From Simmondsia chinensis (taxonomy: Eukaryota; Streptophyta; Magnoliopsida; Caryophyllales; Simmondsiaceae), in NCBI GenBank assembly GCA_018398585.1, contig JAGTTD010000010.1, positions 24,623,739-24,687,738 on the forward strand: a stretch of 64,000 nt of DNA, written 5' to 3'. This document shows positions 40,854 to 52,249 of this stretch, in pieces. The translations under genes were made by a program, and so were the position numbers. The notes under the pieces are model-generated. The model made no database searches. It worked only from the letters and a program-made list of their open reading frames with translations, and had not been told where the DNA came from. Position 1 is the first letter of the stretch. Each line of letters begins with the position of its first letter.

Positions 40854-41030
40854 TGTTGGGACGAATTTCAAAAATTTTCCATAAGTTTATTAAACTAGCA
40901 TAGCGAAAGGGTTTAAAATTTCTAATTTTAACCTTATAGACAATTTAAAATTCTTAATTTTAAATATACATATTTAAATTCCTAATTTAAATCTACAGGC
41001 CTCTACTACATTCATAATAATAACATGAAC
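40854..41030 (-). repeat. Copia family C LTR end fragment
   Basis: Reverse complement of 62430-62598. It starts TGTTGGGACG (the inverted LTR end GTCCCAACA) and contains GAAAGGGTTTAAAATT, AATTCTTAATTTTAAAT and GCCTCTACT...CATTCATAATAATAACATGAAC. It stops at 41030 at a GC-rich hAT-like block. Confidence 0.75.
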
Positions 41031-41175
41031 CTAGAGGTGGCCAGTAGGCCGGGTAGGCCCGTAACCCGGCTCGGCCCACACCGCCCGCCTTGCTACTGTA
41101 GCATGCCGCGCCCATTGGGGGCCAGAAGCCCCCAACGGCTAAGTCAGGGGTGGGGGCAATGGCGCTCCCCATTAA
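41031..41175. repeat. GC-rich hAT-type terminal fragment
   Basis: Begins TAGAGGTGGCCAGTAGGCCG and continues GGTAGGCCCGTAACCCGGC. This is the same type of terminus and subterminal GGCC/CCGG repeats as the hAT at 37217-40349, but a different family member. It contains a GGGGGCC...GGCCCCC-type palindrome around 41115-41140. No internal sequence. Confidence 0.5.
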
Positions 41176-42484
41176 ATATGAAAAAAATTCTACTTTTTTC
41201 TAAAAATACTAACCTCATTTTCTTATTTCACCACATAACAATCTTTGGATTTGGAAGATGTCTTAGGATTTGAAACTGACTTGGGATTTTCTTTGGATTT
41301 GGAATTTGGTTTTGAGTTTAAATTTGGTTTGGCATGGACGCTCTTTTTGTAGTTGGGTTTGGCATAAAATCGGGTTTAAGTGTGACATGGAAGTCAATTT
41401 AGGTTTTAGTATGACATAGAAGTCAATTTGAAGTTTAGGTTATTTTGAATTTGAGTTTGAGCTTGATAACAGTAAATTTTATATTTGGATACAAAATAAA
41501 ATTTAATTTGGGTTTAGGTTTGACATGGGAGTCTTTTGGAGTTTAAGTCTTGACATAGAAGTCGTTTCGAGTTTGGACCAGACATTAGAGGTATTTTGCT
41601 TTGGACTAGACATGGAAGTCATTTGGTTTAGGTTGCCTGAGTCAAATCGAGTTGAATCTACTAACTAAAGCGTTGACATAATATTAATCCCATGAGGGAA
41701 AACGAATTTATTTTTTTTATTTGGACTGCACCTGAATTTGGTTGCCTGCGCACCCTTTTAAGGGATTAAGCCATTCGTAATTCCATCTTGGATTTAATTT
41801 AGAGGTGTTGGATCCCGTTTAGCTAATTAAAACACATTCTATCCAAGTCATTTATTTTTCCTCTTTTTTTTTCCCTTTAAACTTCGAGCTCAAGTTCTTT
41901 TATGCCATTTCGTACCCTGGTCAAATCAATCTTAATTTTAGGCTGTTCTTGGTCAAACCACTTGTGTCCAGTATTTCATATTTGATATATTTAATTGTGA
42001 CTGCGCCAGCCATTTTATTTCGGGTTTCCTAAGTACCCTTTTTGGGATCAAGTCGACGTAGTTCTAAAAAGACATCGAAAAATGTTTTAATTTTGTTTTT
42101 AATATTTTGAATTTCTTACTATGACTTTTTATTCAAATTTTTTGTTCCATATTTTCTTTTCTCCCTTTTGTTTAATTTTTCTTTTGTCTTTTTTTTTAAA
42201 TGACAGAAGAGAAAAATTAAATAAATAAAATTTATTTATTATTTTTTTGGGGGTAGGGGACAGTGCAGTGCTGTCCCTTATTTCTTCTAATAAATTTTTT
42301 TTTTAAAAGAAAATTTTTATCATTATTTTTTTGATGAAATTGTTGAGAAAATTTTACAGATTCGAACGGATTTAATTGGAACCGAACTCGACTAAAAAGA
42401 AAAATTCCTTTTTTTTCATGGAACTTCGTCATTTGTTAAAATCAATTATAAATTTCTTTAAACACTCCATGTAAAAACTTTTAA
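41176..42484. other. Decayed intergenic DNA with repeated phrases
   Basis: From 41270 to 41690 phrases such as TTTGGTTTAGGTT and GACAT(A/G)GAAGTC recur irregularly; they read like a distant, inverted relative of the Tat-like LTR (which repeats GACTTCCAAGTC). 41700-42480 is AT-rich with homopolymer runs. No gene. Confidence 0.4.
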
Positions 42485-42715
42485 ATTCGTCCTGAGTTAA
42501 AATTTATTACCCTTTCGGGCCACCCTCACGTATGATTTTTCAATCCGCCGTGGGTTAAAATTTATTACCCTTTTGGTCCGCCACCACATAGGATTTTTTA
42601 ATCCACCGTGGGTTAAAATTTACTCTCCTTTCGGGACACCCCCACGTAAGATTTTTCAATCCACATGGGTTAAACACCCCCACATAAGATTTTTCAATCC
42701 ACCGTGAGTTAAAAA
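42485..42715. repeat. 58-bp minisatellite
   Basis: Unit with GAGTTAAAATTTATTACC, CTTTCGGGCCACCCCCACG and ATTTTTCAATCC(A/G)CCGT. Starts near 42494, 42551, 42609 and 42667, with a shortened last unit at 42706. About four copies. Confidence 0.75.
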
Positions 42716-43555
42716 AAACACTTTAAGATTTAGGAAGAACTTGGGAATTTTATTTAAATCTCACTTTTTTATTTACAAACAAATAAAAATTATTTATCAT
42801 ATATTTTTTTTAAAATTTTGCTCTCACTCTCTCCTCTCCTTTCTTTCTCTTCTTCCTTTTTGTATTTATGTACCCCTGTTTTACTTTTTTTTTTTTAACT
42901 CTCCCATTTTAAAGAGGGGTGTAGGAAATTAGTAGGATTCAAAGTTTAAAGAGGCATGAGAAAGAAAGAAAGAATCATTTGGATATTTGTAAAGAAAAAT
43001 CAGTTTTGCTTGAAAACTAATTTGAAATTGAAGAGTAAAATTAAACTAAAGGGATGAAATTAAAAGAAAAAAATAGGAGACAAAAATAAGAGAAATTGTA
43101 TACATTTATATCAAAAACTAAAGATACTAAAGGTAAAAAGAACACCTGATTGAACTCTTTTTGCTTCCTTACTTTGTATCTTCTTCCTTCTTCTTTCTTC
43201 TCTCTATCACGCTAAATCTTTTTTTGTTTTTTTCTCTCTCCTGTCCAGATTTTGTTGTTTGCTTTCAAATTTTTTTTTCCTTTTCCCTCTCTCTCTCTCT
43301 CCTATTGATCAATCTTCTTTTCCCCTCTTCTTCTTCCTTCTCCTCCTCTCTCTTTCACGCTGAATCCCCTTTTTTTTTGATTTCCTTATTTTAAACTGCC
43401 TCTCTTCTAGCTTTTGTAAAAGAATCTCCCAAAGAAAACCTCCTCTCTCCCACTACTTGCTAGTTAAGAGAAGAGAGAGATCATGGCAATTTTTTTTTTT
43501 TAAGTCCCCCAATACTTGTTTACATAGAGGACCAAAGCATTTTTTTTTTTTTTTT
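42716..43555. repeat. Polypyrimidine-rich low-complexity DNA
   Basis: Long CT-rich stretches on the plus strand (42815-42910, 43150-43400), including (CT)n at about 43287-43302, and several T runs longer than 8. No gene. Confidence 0.6.
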
Positions 43556-43556
43556 T

Positions 43557-43558
<2 letters not shown>

Positions 43559-43591
<33 letters not shown>
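43559..43591. repeat. (TA)n microsatellite
   Basis: About 15 TA units directly after a 17-nt poly-T run. Confidence 0.9.
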
Positions 43592-43595
<4 letters not shown>

Positions 43596-43678
43596 AAAAA
43601 ACTTCCCATCTTCCCCATCATGTGAAAGTACGTGTGGGTGGGGAATATGGGTACTATTTTCTTTTTTTTTTTTTTTTA

Positions 43679-43679
43679 T

Positions 43680-43760
<81 letters not shown>
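43679..43760. repeat. Compound (TG)n(TA)n(TAA)n microsatellite
   Basis: About nine TG, ten TA and thirteen TAA units in succession, preceded by a poly-T run. The Asn-rich frame across it is an artefact of the repeat. Confidence 0.9.
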
Positions 43761-43761
<1 letters not shown>

Positions 43762-43928
43762 TAAAGTATATGGGCCAATATTTTAATGGACTTGTACTAT
43801 TAAAAATACAATTTGAGCCCATTTTTTGTTAGCAATTTTTTAATTATATATTTTGGGCCTACTTTATACTTCATGTATTTGAATTTGTATGAGCCCACCT
43901 GTGACAATTTAAGCTTGACTCATCAATG

Positions 43929-44506
43929 GGGTGCAAACGAGCCGAGCCGAGCACCCCCTTGTTCGAACTCAAGTTCGATAAGGCCTATCGAGCTCGAGTT
44001 CGAGCCGAGCTCTTATCAAGCACTTCTAACCCCTGTTCAAACTTGGCTCGATAAGAATATAGTGCGTTCGATGCTCGGCTCGTTAGGCTTATCGAGCCGT
44101 GTCGAGCTTGTTATCGAGCCGAGCTGAGCTCATTATCGAACCCAATCGAGTTTAAAATTGAGCCAAACTTACAATCGAGTTGAGCTCATTAACAAGCCAA
44201 GCTTTATAAGTTATTATAGAGCCATTATCGAACTATTTTTGAACCAATACCAATTGTTATCGAGCACATAACGAGCCCTTAATGAGCTCGTATCAAGCCC
44301 CTTTACGAGCTCTTATCGGGTCTTTATCAAACTATTCGTGAACATTAGTGAGCCGAGCACCCCCCTGTTCGAACTCGGCTCGTTAAGCTTATCGAGCCTG
44401 CTCAAACTCAACTCGTTAAGCTATCGAGCTCTCCTAATGAACACGAACGAGCCCTAATCGATTTCAAACATGAGTAGTTCATCGAACGCTCTGTTCGTTT
44501 ACACCC
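43929..44506. mobile_element. GAGCTCG-type MITE with inverted ends
   Basis: Left end GGGTGCAAACGAGCC and right end CTGTTCGTTTACACCC are an imperfect terminal inverted repeat. The interior is packed with GAGC/GCTC motifs on both strands (CGAGCCGAGC, TTATCGAGC). CAATG occurs on both sides (43924-43928 and 44508-44512, the latter after one extra base), a possible short duplication. No ORF. An eroded relative is at 14210-14650. Confidence 0.7.
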
Positions 44507-44841
44507 ACAATGTTTTATGAATAATTAACTACGAGGCCTACTGTTTAAAATTTGTGAAAATTTCGCATTCAGCAACATGATTGGAGGTGCAATTCACTGG
44601 CTTTGAGAAGGACTGCGTCTTATAGATGAGTAGTTTTTGTCTTCTTGTTGTTCTAACTTGATTTACATTGTGCAAGAGAAATATACTTTCTATCATTGTT
44701 GACTGTGAAGCATCCTAATTTTGGAGTAGTTTAGCCTTTGTGATGGAGGTAATCCCTAGCCTATGACCTGGGTAAAGTCCTATAGTCATGAAAAACAACT
44801 TGCGCCATCAAGAGAAACAAGTCGAAATTGTGAACCGAAAT
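44507..44841. other. Unassigned spacer
   Basis: No ORF or repeat I can support. 44760-44841 leads into the 53-bp array with partly similar sequence (GGTAAAGTCCTATAGTCATG). Confidence 0.35.
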
Positions 44842-45400
44842 GAAGTCCCCCAGTATGAAAGTGGTTTGCACACTGTTGTTGAAATGAATAGGGTGAAGTC
44901 TCCCAGTATGAAAGTGATTCGCACACCATTTTTGAAATGACTGGGGAGAAGTCCCCCAATATGAAAGTGATTCGCACACTGTTGTTGAAATGACTGGGGC
45001 GAAGTCCCCCAGTATGAAAGTGATTTGCACACTGTTATTGAAATGATTGGGCCGAAGTCCCCCACTATGAAAGTGATTCACACACCGTTGTTGAAATTAC
45101 TGGGGTGAAGTCCCCCAGTATGAAAGTGATTCGCACACCGTTGTCGAAATGATTGGGCGAAGTCCCCCAGTATGAAAGTGATTCGTACACCGTTGTTGAA
45201 ATGACTGGGGCGAAGTCCCCCAGTATGGAAGTGATTCGCACTGTTGTTGAAATGACGGGGGCAAAGTTCCCCAGTATGAAAGTGATTCGCACACCATTGC
45301 TGAAATGACGGGGGCAAAGTCCCCCAATCCTAAAATAACTTGCACCACCATTATGGAAATGACTGAGGCAAAGTCCTCTAGTCTTAAAAAGATTTATCCC
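44842..45400. repeat. 53-bp minisatellite, about 11 copies
   Basis: Unit: GAAGTCCCCCAGTATGAAAG, then TGATTCGCACACCGTTGTTG and AAATGACTGGGGC. Units start at 44842, 44895, 44948, 45001, 45053, 45107, 45159, 45212, 45263, 45316 and 45370. As 53 is not a multiple of three and the unit lacks stops on the minus strand, ORFs in all three frames arise there; they are not genes. Confidence 0.9.
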
Positions 45401-46933
45401 ACCCCCATAAAAGGGTAGTCATGGACAAAGAAAAACTCTATCTGTCCCCACAATTTATTAGACGGTTTTGTTTTTTTGTACTTATTGCAAACTTATTATC
45501 TCCCGAAGGTGCTTAATCTCTAGCAACATCTAATTTTGAGAGATGGCGATGTCACACAACGTACTAGGTAGCTTCAGCATGGTGAGATTCCGTCTTTTTG
45601 ATTAAATGACACTTTCTAGTGCTTCGTAGGCGAATAACAGGCATGTGTGTACGTGGTGGGTAGCTTAGTTGTTGCAGTTGACAATGGTGCCTTGTATTCC
45701 CATTTGGTGAATTGTATGCTTTAGGATTGCTCTGTGATTGAATAAAATATGCAGATGGAGTAATTGAATTAGTCAAGATAGAATGAGACAATAGACGTTT
45801 TTTTTTGTTTCCAAAGAAGTTCTGAACTTGGCACTTGTATGTATCTTTTGATTTGCATTTGTGTCTCGGCGTTGTGTATGCTTGTATGGTATAAGGTAAA
45901 ATATGTGTTATGGTTCTTATAGAGAGTACAAGTTGTTTGAATCTTATAGTATTTCATGCTATTGCTCACCAAAACTATGACAAACGAATCAAAAAATGCC
46001 TTTATGTCTTCGACTCGGCCTTTTCCGTATCAATAATTCGTCACCACCACTATTAGGTGCTGCCGCCATGATATACAAACGGAATTCTAATGGCGCAATT
46101 AGAAAGTGTGTTTGTTCACTTATAGAGAAGATACACTATGGAGGGGTTGGTTATCAATTCAGTATGGTGATCACAGTACGAGAACAAGCTTTCCTAGGGT
46201 ACTGCAAGGACGGTGTCATACCTTAGACATGGCCTGTTTGTAAACTGAGATTCCCTAACCTTGACCAAATTAATAGGAATCAATTTTATAATTAAAGCTG
46301 ATGCATCTTGGACTAGGTAAATCTGTAATTGTTTACCTCAAAGTGATATATAACTTTGTCATTAGCCAATTAGGCCTTATGTACCGGGAATTGGAACTTT
46401 CAATTCATTTGTTTATGGTGGTGGTTGTTAGGTAGAGATTGATTAGAATGGAATTGCAGCGAGAGTTAGCTCAAATAAGAACCCATTAGAATGGAATTAT
46501 AGCAAGGATTAACTCTTTGGGGTTTGATTCAAAATGGAGTTGGCGCGAAGATTGGTTAAGTTGGCTATTGAGGTTGCAACAATTTAAGTTGATGTTTTAT
46601 AGTTCTATCATTCGATTTATAACAAGAGAAGGTTAGACATGTGTGATATTTATGAGCAATAGGTGATAAGAGTGTTTTCACAATAAGTTCCACACATAAT
46701 TTGTGTGTGATTTCTAATGTCCAACGGAAGTGGTCAAAGGAGATGATATATATATAGAAAGAAGCTGTAGTTTTCTGTAGAAGGTATCGCTCAATGAATA
46801 TTTAATTTGTAAGCGATTAATAGAAGGAAATTGTTATTTTATTAATTTTTCGTGGAGTGTTCAAAGGAGTTTAGTTACTTGTGACTGACTGAGAGAAAAC
46901 TGTCTAATTGAGATTCTCAGAATAAAAAGTGAG
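45401..46933. other. No gene seen
   Basis: Single-copy-looking AT-rich DNA. A 76-codon frame (45996-46226) has no homology I recognise. Nothing further can be supported. Confidence 0.4.
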
Positions 46934-47051
46934 TAACTTTTAACCTTATATAATAGCTAAGTGTACCAATACGATAGACTGTTTATTAGAGCTAACTTTT
47001 AACCTTATATAATAGCTAAGTGTACTAATACGATAGACTATTTATTAGAGC
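46934..47051. repeat. 59-bp direct duplication
   Basis: 46934-46992 and 46993-47051 repeat TAACTTTTAACCTTATATAA and GCTAAGTGTAC.AATACGAT, with two or three differences. Confidence 0.9.
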
Positions 47052-47279
47052 CGTGTTATGAAATAAAAATCAAAAGGGTTAATTTCAATAAGAACACGAG
47101 AGAGATTCAAGTGCGATTATCAAGGATATAAGAAATTATAGTAGACCATATTCAAAACTAGGATCACATAGGTGATGAGGGACTTTGGCTGCTATATGAA
47201 TAAATAGGTAAAAGTTGATTTAGCTTGTATTTGATTGAATAAGAATGAAGTGTGAGCAAAATATACTTATTTATAATTT

Positions 47280-49735
47280 AGTCAAATGAGAATTGGCTCA
47301 ATATGAGTTATAACGAAGGCTGAATTGAAACAAGATTTAGTTGAATTGAGATTGTGACCCCAGTTGATCTTAGGATGGAAATGAAGACTGACTAAGTTTA
47401 GATTTACTTATCATGGGATTGTAACTAAAATTTACCAAGATTAAGACGAAATCGGTTTAACAAAGATAGAATTAAACTAAAATTGTTTTGAATACTTAGT
47501 TTAAGTAGGGTTGAGCTAAAATGAGATGGTAGCAGGAATTAGTCCAAACAAGGTATAATTAAATAGATGTTACAATGGGAATTTCTCAATGAAGGTTAAG
47601 TTAAACTGAGATTATAACAAGGATTAGTTCTAAAAGGTGGATTTGAGCAAATGCCACAACAAGAATTTGCTTAGACAAGGTTGAACTAAGCTGAAATTGT
47701 AGCAAAAATTGATTTAAATCGAGTTGAACTAAATCAAACTCATAACGAAAATTGATCTACTAAGGGTTGCATTGAGTAGGGGTCGGGTTAATGAAAGTTA
47801 AACCCATTTAGAGTTAAGATGAGTAAGAAATGCAACTAAACTAATTTCTTATAGCTGAAGGGAGTGGAGATTATAAGGAAAATTAGTCCGTCTAGAGCTG
47901 GATTAAACTGAGATTGTAATGTAAATTTATTCAGTTAGTGCTGACAAAAGTTAAGATTGTAGCAAATATAGGTTCAATCAGAACTGCCGAAAACTAAGAT
48001 TGTAACACATGCTGGTTCAGCTAGAATTGACGAAAATTGACCTATTAAATTGAAGTTATAACATAAATCAAATCCAATAAAGTCAAATTGAATAGAGATT
48101 GCTATGAAAATTTGCCCCGTCAGGGTTGAGCTAAATTGATATCATGACGAAGATGACATGTGCTCCCATTTGATGAGTTTTCAATTAAGGGTTGCTAGGC
48201 AGATGTATAGAATCCGAGCATAAGAAGCTTACGGCATATGCACTATATTGGGTTTGAGCACTTCTTAGGTTGATAACTATTTTACATCCCTGCCTATGGG
48301 GTCGCTATCTCATGCATGCTTTTTCTAGCTTCATTTGGCCTTCCGCACAATTTATACCCATGTTTCCTCCTTTTATAAGTGTGAAGGCACTTCGGCTATC
48401 TATACTTAAGATAGATGTTCCAAAATTAAGTTTAATCGTCCGTCCTCTTAACCAAATTAGAACATCCTTCATTACTTCTTTCAATGCATCATATTGTGAT
48501 TATGTTTAGAAGGCTACCGTCGTGGACTACATTTACAATTAAAAGCACAATAAACACATAGGTTGCCCCGCATCTCTCTTTATCTAGATCCTGATCACAG
48601 CTTGAACCTACTAAACCTTGAAGATCTAGGTTCCTGTTGTCACCCTTAAATTGCAATCCATACCTTAAATAGTATTTCCAAACATCTTAGCAACCATATC
48701 TCATATTTATATACCGTTGTTGCTTAATTTTTTGTAACAACACTCTCCAAATTTATGGCCTCTATTATTTGCAGATTGTTATTTGGGATTTTTGCATTAG
48801 GACTTACTAGATGCTCTACCTTCAACACCCATACATCTAGATTGGATCCCCTTATACTTGACTCGTTGTTGGTGATGGCTCATGAAGCTTTGAGCTTGCA
48901 GTATCATTATTATTTAGTTAAAGTAGACACTTCGAGTTCAAAAATTAATTTGATTATGATTTGTTTGAATTGAATATTGTAGCAAAAATGAATTTAATTA
49001 GGGTTGGATAAATTAGGAGTAGTAACAAAAATTGATTCAATCGAGGTTGTCTTAAACAAAGATTGTAACAAAATATTGAACCAATTAGGGCTGAAATGGA
49101 TTGGAATTGTAATAGAAATTGGATCGATTAGTGTTCAGTCAAATGAGATTATAGTGAGATTTAGTCCAAATAGAATAGAATTAAATGAATATTGTAACCA
49201 AAAATACTTTAATGAGGGTTGAACTAGACAGAGATACTTATGAGAATTAGTTCAGACAGGGTTGAACTAAACTAAGAAACTGGTTAAATTAAGATTGATA
49301 AAGTTAAACCATTTAGGGTTGAGGTGAATAGAGATAGGGCTGAAAAAAAAAAAAAACCCATTTGAGCATAAGATTGTATTGAAGATTGATTCAATCAATG
49401 TTGACAAAAACTAACCCATTTGAGTTTGAACTAAATAAAGATTGCTAACAAAATTTCCACTTCAGCATTGAATTAGATTAAGGTTGTAATAGAAATTGAC
49501 CCAAGTTAGGGTTGAATAGAATAGAAATTGTGATGAAAATTGACACCTTAGGTTTAGGTTAAACCAAGATCGTAATCAAAAATCGAACCCTTAGAGTTGA
49601 ATTAAACAAAGATTGTAATAAAAATAGACCCTTTTAGGGTTGAATTAAACAAAGATTGTAATAAAAATTAACTCTTAGGATTGTAATAGAAATAAATCCT
49701 TTTAGGGTTGAGTTAACCAAATATTATAATGAAAA
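47280..49735. repeat. Degenerate tandem repeat, about 46-50 bp unit
   Basis: The phrase GGGTTGAATTAAACAAAG, ATTGTAATAAAAATTGACCC with many variants recurs at roughly 46-50-bp intervals. It is best preserved at 49560-49735. The array is interrupted at 48180-48960 by other sequence with a Copia fragment. One or two units reappear at 51625-51700, after an insertion. No ORF of note. Confidence 0.65.
48280..48680 (-). pseudogene. Copia RNase H remnant
   Basis: On the minus strand, in changing frames: GLQFKGDNRNLDLQGLVGSS, DQDLDKERCGATYVFIV, then IWLRGRTIKLNFGTSILSID, SRSAFTLIKG. This follows the Copia RNase H pattern (the 'D.D...D...R.STTGYVF' start, 'WL..L...L' and 'CDSQSA..LAKN'). Strongly decayed, and it lies inside the degenerate tandem repeat. 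Confidence 0.5.
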
Positions 49736-49739
49736 TTGA

Positions 49740-51230
49740 TGGTTAATTTACGTATGCTTAGCAAGTGCACTAGTATCATTCCCACGAGGATTGTTATTGA
49801 GTGAGTACCGAAATTAGTAGTTCTAGTGCTATTTGAAAGACCGAGAATTATATTTTTGGTATAAAACAAGCAAAATGAAAATAACAAAGGATAGTTATTT
49901 ATTTTTTTGTTGGTTTTTATGATTAATAAGGTCCAAGGCATTCAATTTCACCTAGTTGCATCAATATGCCTTTCTATTCTTGTTATTCAAGTTGTTATTA
50001 CATGTTGATGGTTGAGAATCATAATTTACTAAATATTGTCTCTTGTGCAACATTGAGCATGCTTTTTTACATATTAACCCTTCACTCTCGTGCATGAATT
50101 TAAATAAGAAAAGAGTTTTTAAAGCCCTAAGATTTTTACTTAAAACCACACAAATCACGTTAATCTCTCTCGAACAGTTAATATTGTCCTCAATGTTAAA
50201 AGAAAAAGAACGAAGCAGTAGGTGAAAGGTACTTCCCAAGTTTGAGGATTAGCTTTTTGATGGCTAATGTCATGATCAAGTAACCTCCAAATTTGTTTCA
50301 AAAACCTGTTGAACAAAAATACAAAAATATTAAAAAATAACAAAAATAAAAGAAAATTGAAAGAAAAGAAGTAAGGAAAGGAAAACTTGGGTTGCCTCCC
50401 AAGAAGCGCTTTTAGTTATAGTCTTTAGCTCGACTTTCTGATGATGATCTATCTCATGTCTTGAAGGAGAATGAAGTTTCCTCCATCCGCCGTTAATGAC
50501 CATTTTCTTCCATGAATCTTCTTTGTACCCTTCTTTACACGACCACCTCCACCTTCTCTAATAATGGGATCCTTGAGCTTAATGTGCCATGGCTTGAATT
50601 TTCTTTTCCGATATTTTTTCCACTTTTCATTGAGTCATCCTTGGCTCCGAAAGCCTCTGACTTCGTTAGACAAGCTTGACACTCTATTTCAATTACTGGT
50701 GGTAATGGGTTTGTTAAGATGGGCTTGGTCATTGGTGGCGATGGGTTAATCAAGGGGCTTATGTCACAATAAGGTGGTTCTTCTAACGTGTCCCCATCCG
50801 TCAATGTTATGGCACTAATCTGTTCCCCTGGGTCAGTGATGGTATTGCTAGGCAAGGAATCTTTGGACCTCTCGAAAAGTTTCTCTAATACAGTCCTTAC
50901 TTTGGATGGAAGCTTCTTAATTTCTAAAGCTGGCCCTAGTTTCTTGAGTAAAAAGTGCCCATTCATGCATGTACTTCCTAAACATCTCTTCTAAGTCACA
51001 TTTCTTTTCTTGAGGCTCATGTATAGGTGACCAAGGTGCTTCATGATGGTTCCATAAAAAATTAGAAGGGTTCCTCCATCCTTGACTGTAGGTGCTAAAA
51101 TAGGGATTGTACTGGGGTTGGTTATAATTCGACATGAAGGTATCTTGTTCAAAATCCCTTGAGGAAAAGCTATTAAGTACAAACTTGCTCCTCATTTGCT
51201 AAAACTTGCTGTTGCTTCTCAGCTTGATTG
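49740..51230 (-). mobile_element. Athila/Tat-like gypsy fragment (gag C-terminus and LTR end)
   Basis: Minus-strand frame 50917-51195 reads MSNYNQPQYNPYFSTYSQGW, RNPSNFLW, LEEMFRKYMHEWALFTQET. Frame 50535-50966 continues with KKLGPALEIKKLPSK. 'NPYSNTYN.GWRNHPNF.W' followed by a basic Gln/Glu helix is the hallmark of the gag C-terminus in Athila/Tat-like elements. About 100 bp on, minus strand, AAGCGCTTCTTGGGAGGCAA is found, a motif I associate with Athila elements. The lower end (49740-49800) resembles a gypsy LTR end. It interrupts the degenerate array (49735 to about 51600). Confidence 0.6.
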
Positions 51231-52249
51231 TTCTTCATTTTTTTTTTTTCCTTTCTTTCTGATTTCCACCGTCCAAACCTACAAAATTAGATCAATATGA
51301 TGTTTTTTTGTGTTGTACAATGTATTTGAGCTATAAAATATAGATAATATTTCCGGCCCATGCTACTTGTGTTATTTTATGTTGTTTTTTTGGGTAAGCC
51401 GGGAGAATTGGTATGGTTTTGCTATTTTTTGCATTTATTTGGGGTATCTTGCTTTACTTGTTGATGTTGATGATAAAACCTAGCAAGATTTAGTATAAAA
51501 TGAGTGTTTTTTCAAGAAAATAGCAATATAGTTGAAAACGAGCAAAATCGGGCAAAAAATAAAAATTTGATCAAAATGTTTAAAAATGAACTGTAATTAT
51601 ATAAATAATTATATACTAAATTAGATTTATCAAAAATTAACCCTTTTAGAGGGGAATTAAGCAAAAATTATAATGAAAACTGACCCTTTTGGATTTTAAG
51701 AGGAGAAGGCACCTGATTATAAGGGTGGCGGCGCATGGTGGAGACCCGTGTAATGGTGATAGTGGTGGCCAGAACGTCAAGCGGTGGTTGCGCACGTGGT
51801 GGTCGATGACGGTGGTCAAATGTTAAAATCGGTACACAAAACGAGGTCGGTGAGTCACCTATGAACAGCGGTACAAAGCAACGATGCTGTGGTTAACAGA
51901 GGGTCATTGTGGGTGTTCAAAGTCGCCGGAGGTTAGTGGAACACGGTGGTTGCCGAAGCGCGGCAACGGGTCATGATGAGTCTCTGATCAGGACAAGCCA
52001 CAATCGTGGTGGGCCAAAGTTCAAGGCAGGCCAGAGCTTGGGTTGAGCCATGGTTTCGGGCGAGCTAGAATGAAGTCGGTTGCTAGCGGTGGTGGCTGAA
52101 GTACAAGCAACGGCGGTGTTGTTTTTGTGCTAGGTGTTAGGAAAATGAAGAAGATGGTCAACTTGAAAAAGTGCTGGTCAAGGCTTGATTTTTGTTTGCT
52201 TTAGTTTTTTTTATTTTATTAATTATATATATTTTTCCTTTTTCTCTTG
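51231..52249. other. Unassigned; GC-rich GGTGG stretch
   Basis: 51720-52130 is locally GC-rich with many GGTGG/CGGTGG phrases and stop codons in all frames, so I see no gene. 51625-51700 holds one or two units of the degenerate repeat. The remainder is AT-rich. Confidence 0.35.

Noticed and set aside
43632..43832. ORF with polyasparagine and poly-tyrosine/isoleucine stretches
   Set aside because: Pure microsatellite translation (TG, TA and TAA runs).
44761..45351. Five overlapping ORFs on the minus strand encoding repeat-rich proteins
   Set aside because: They are three-frame readings of one 53-bp minisatellite without stop codons.
46000..46226. Possible small gene (76 codons)
   Set aside because: No start context, domain, splice signal or promoter supports it, and the surroundings are decayed intergenic DNA.
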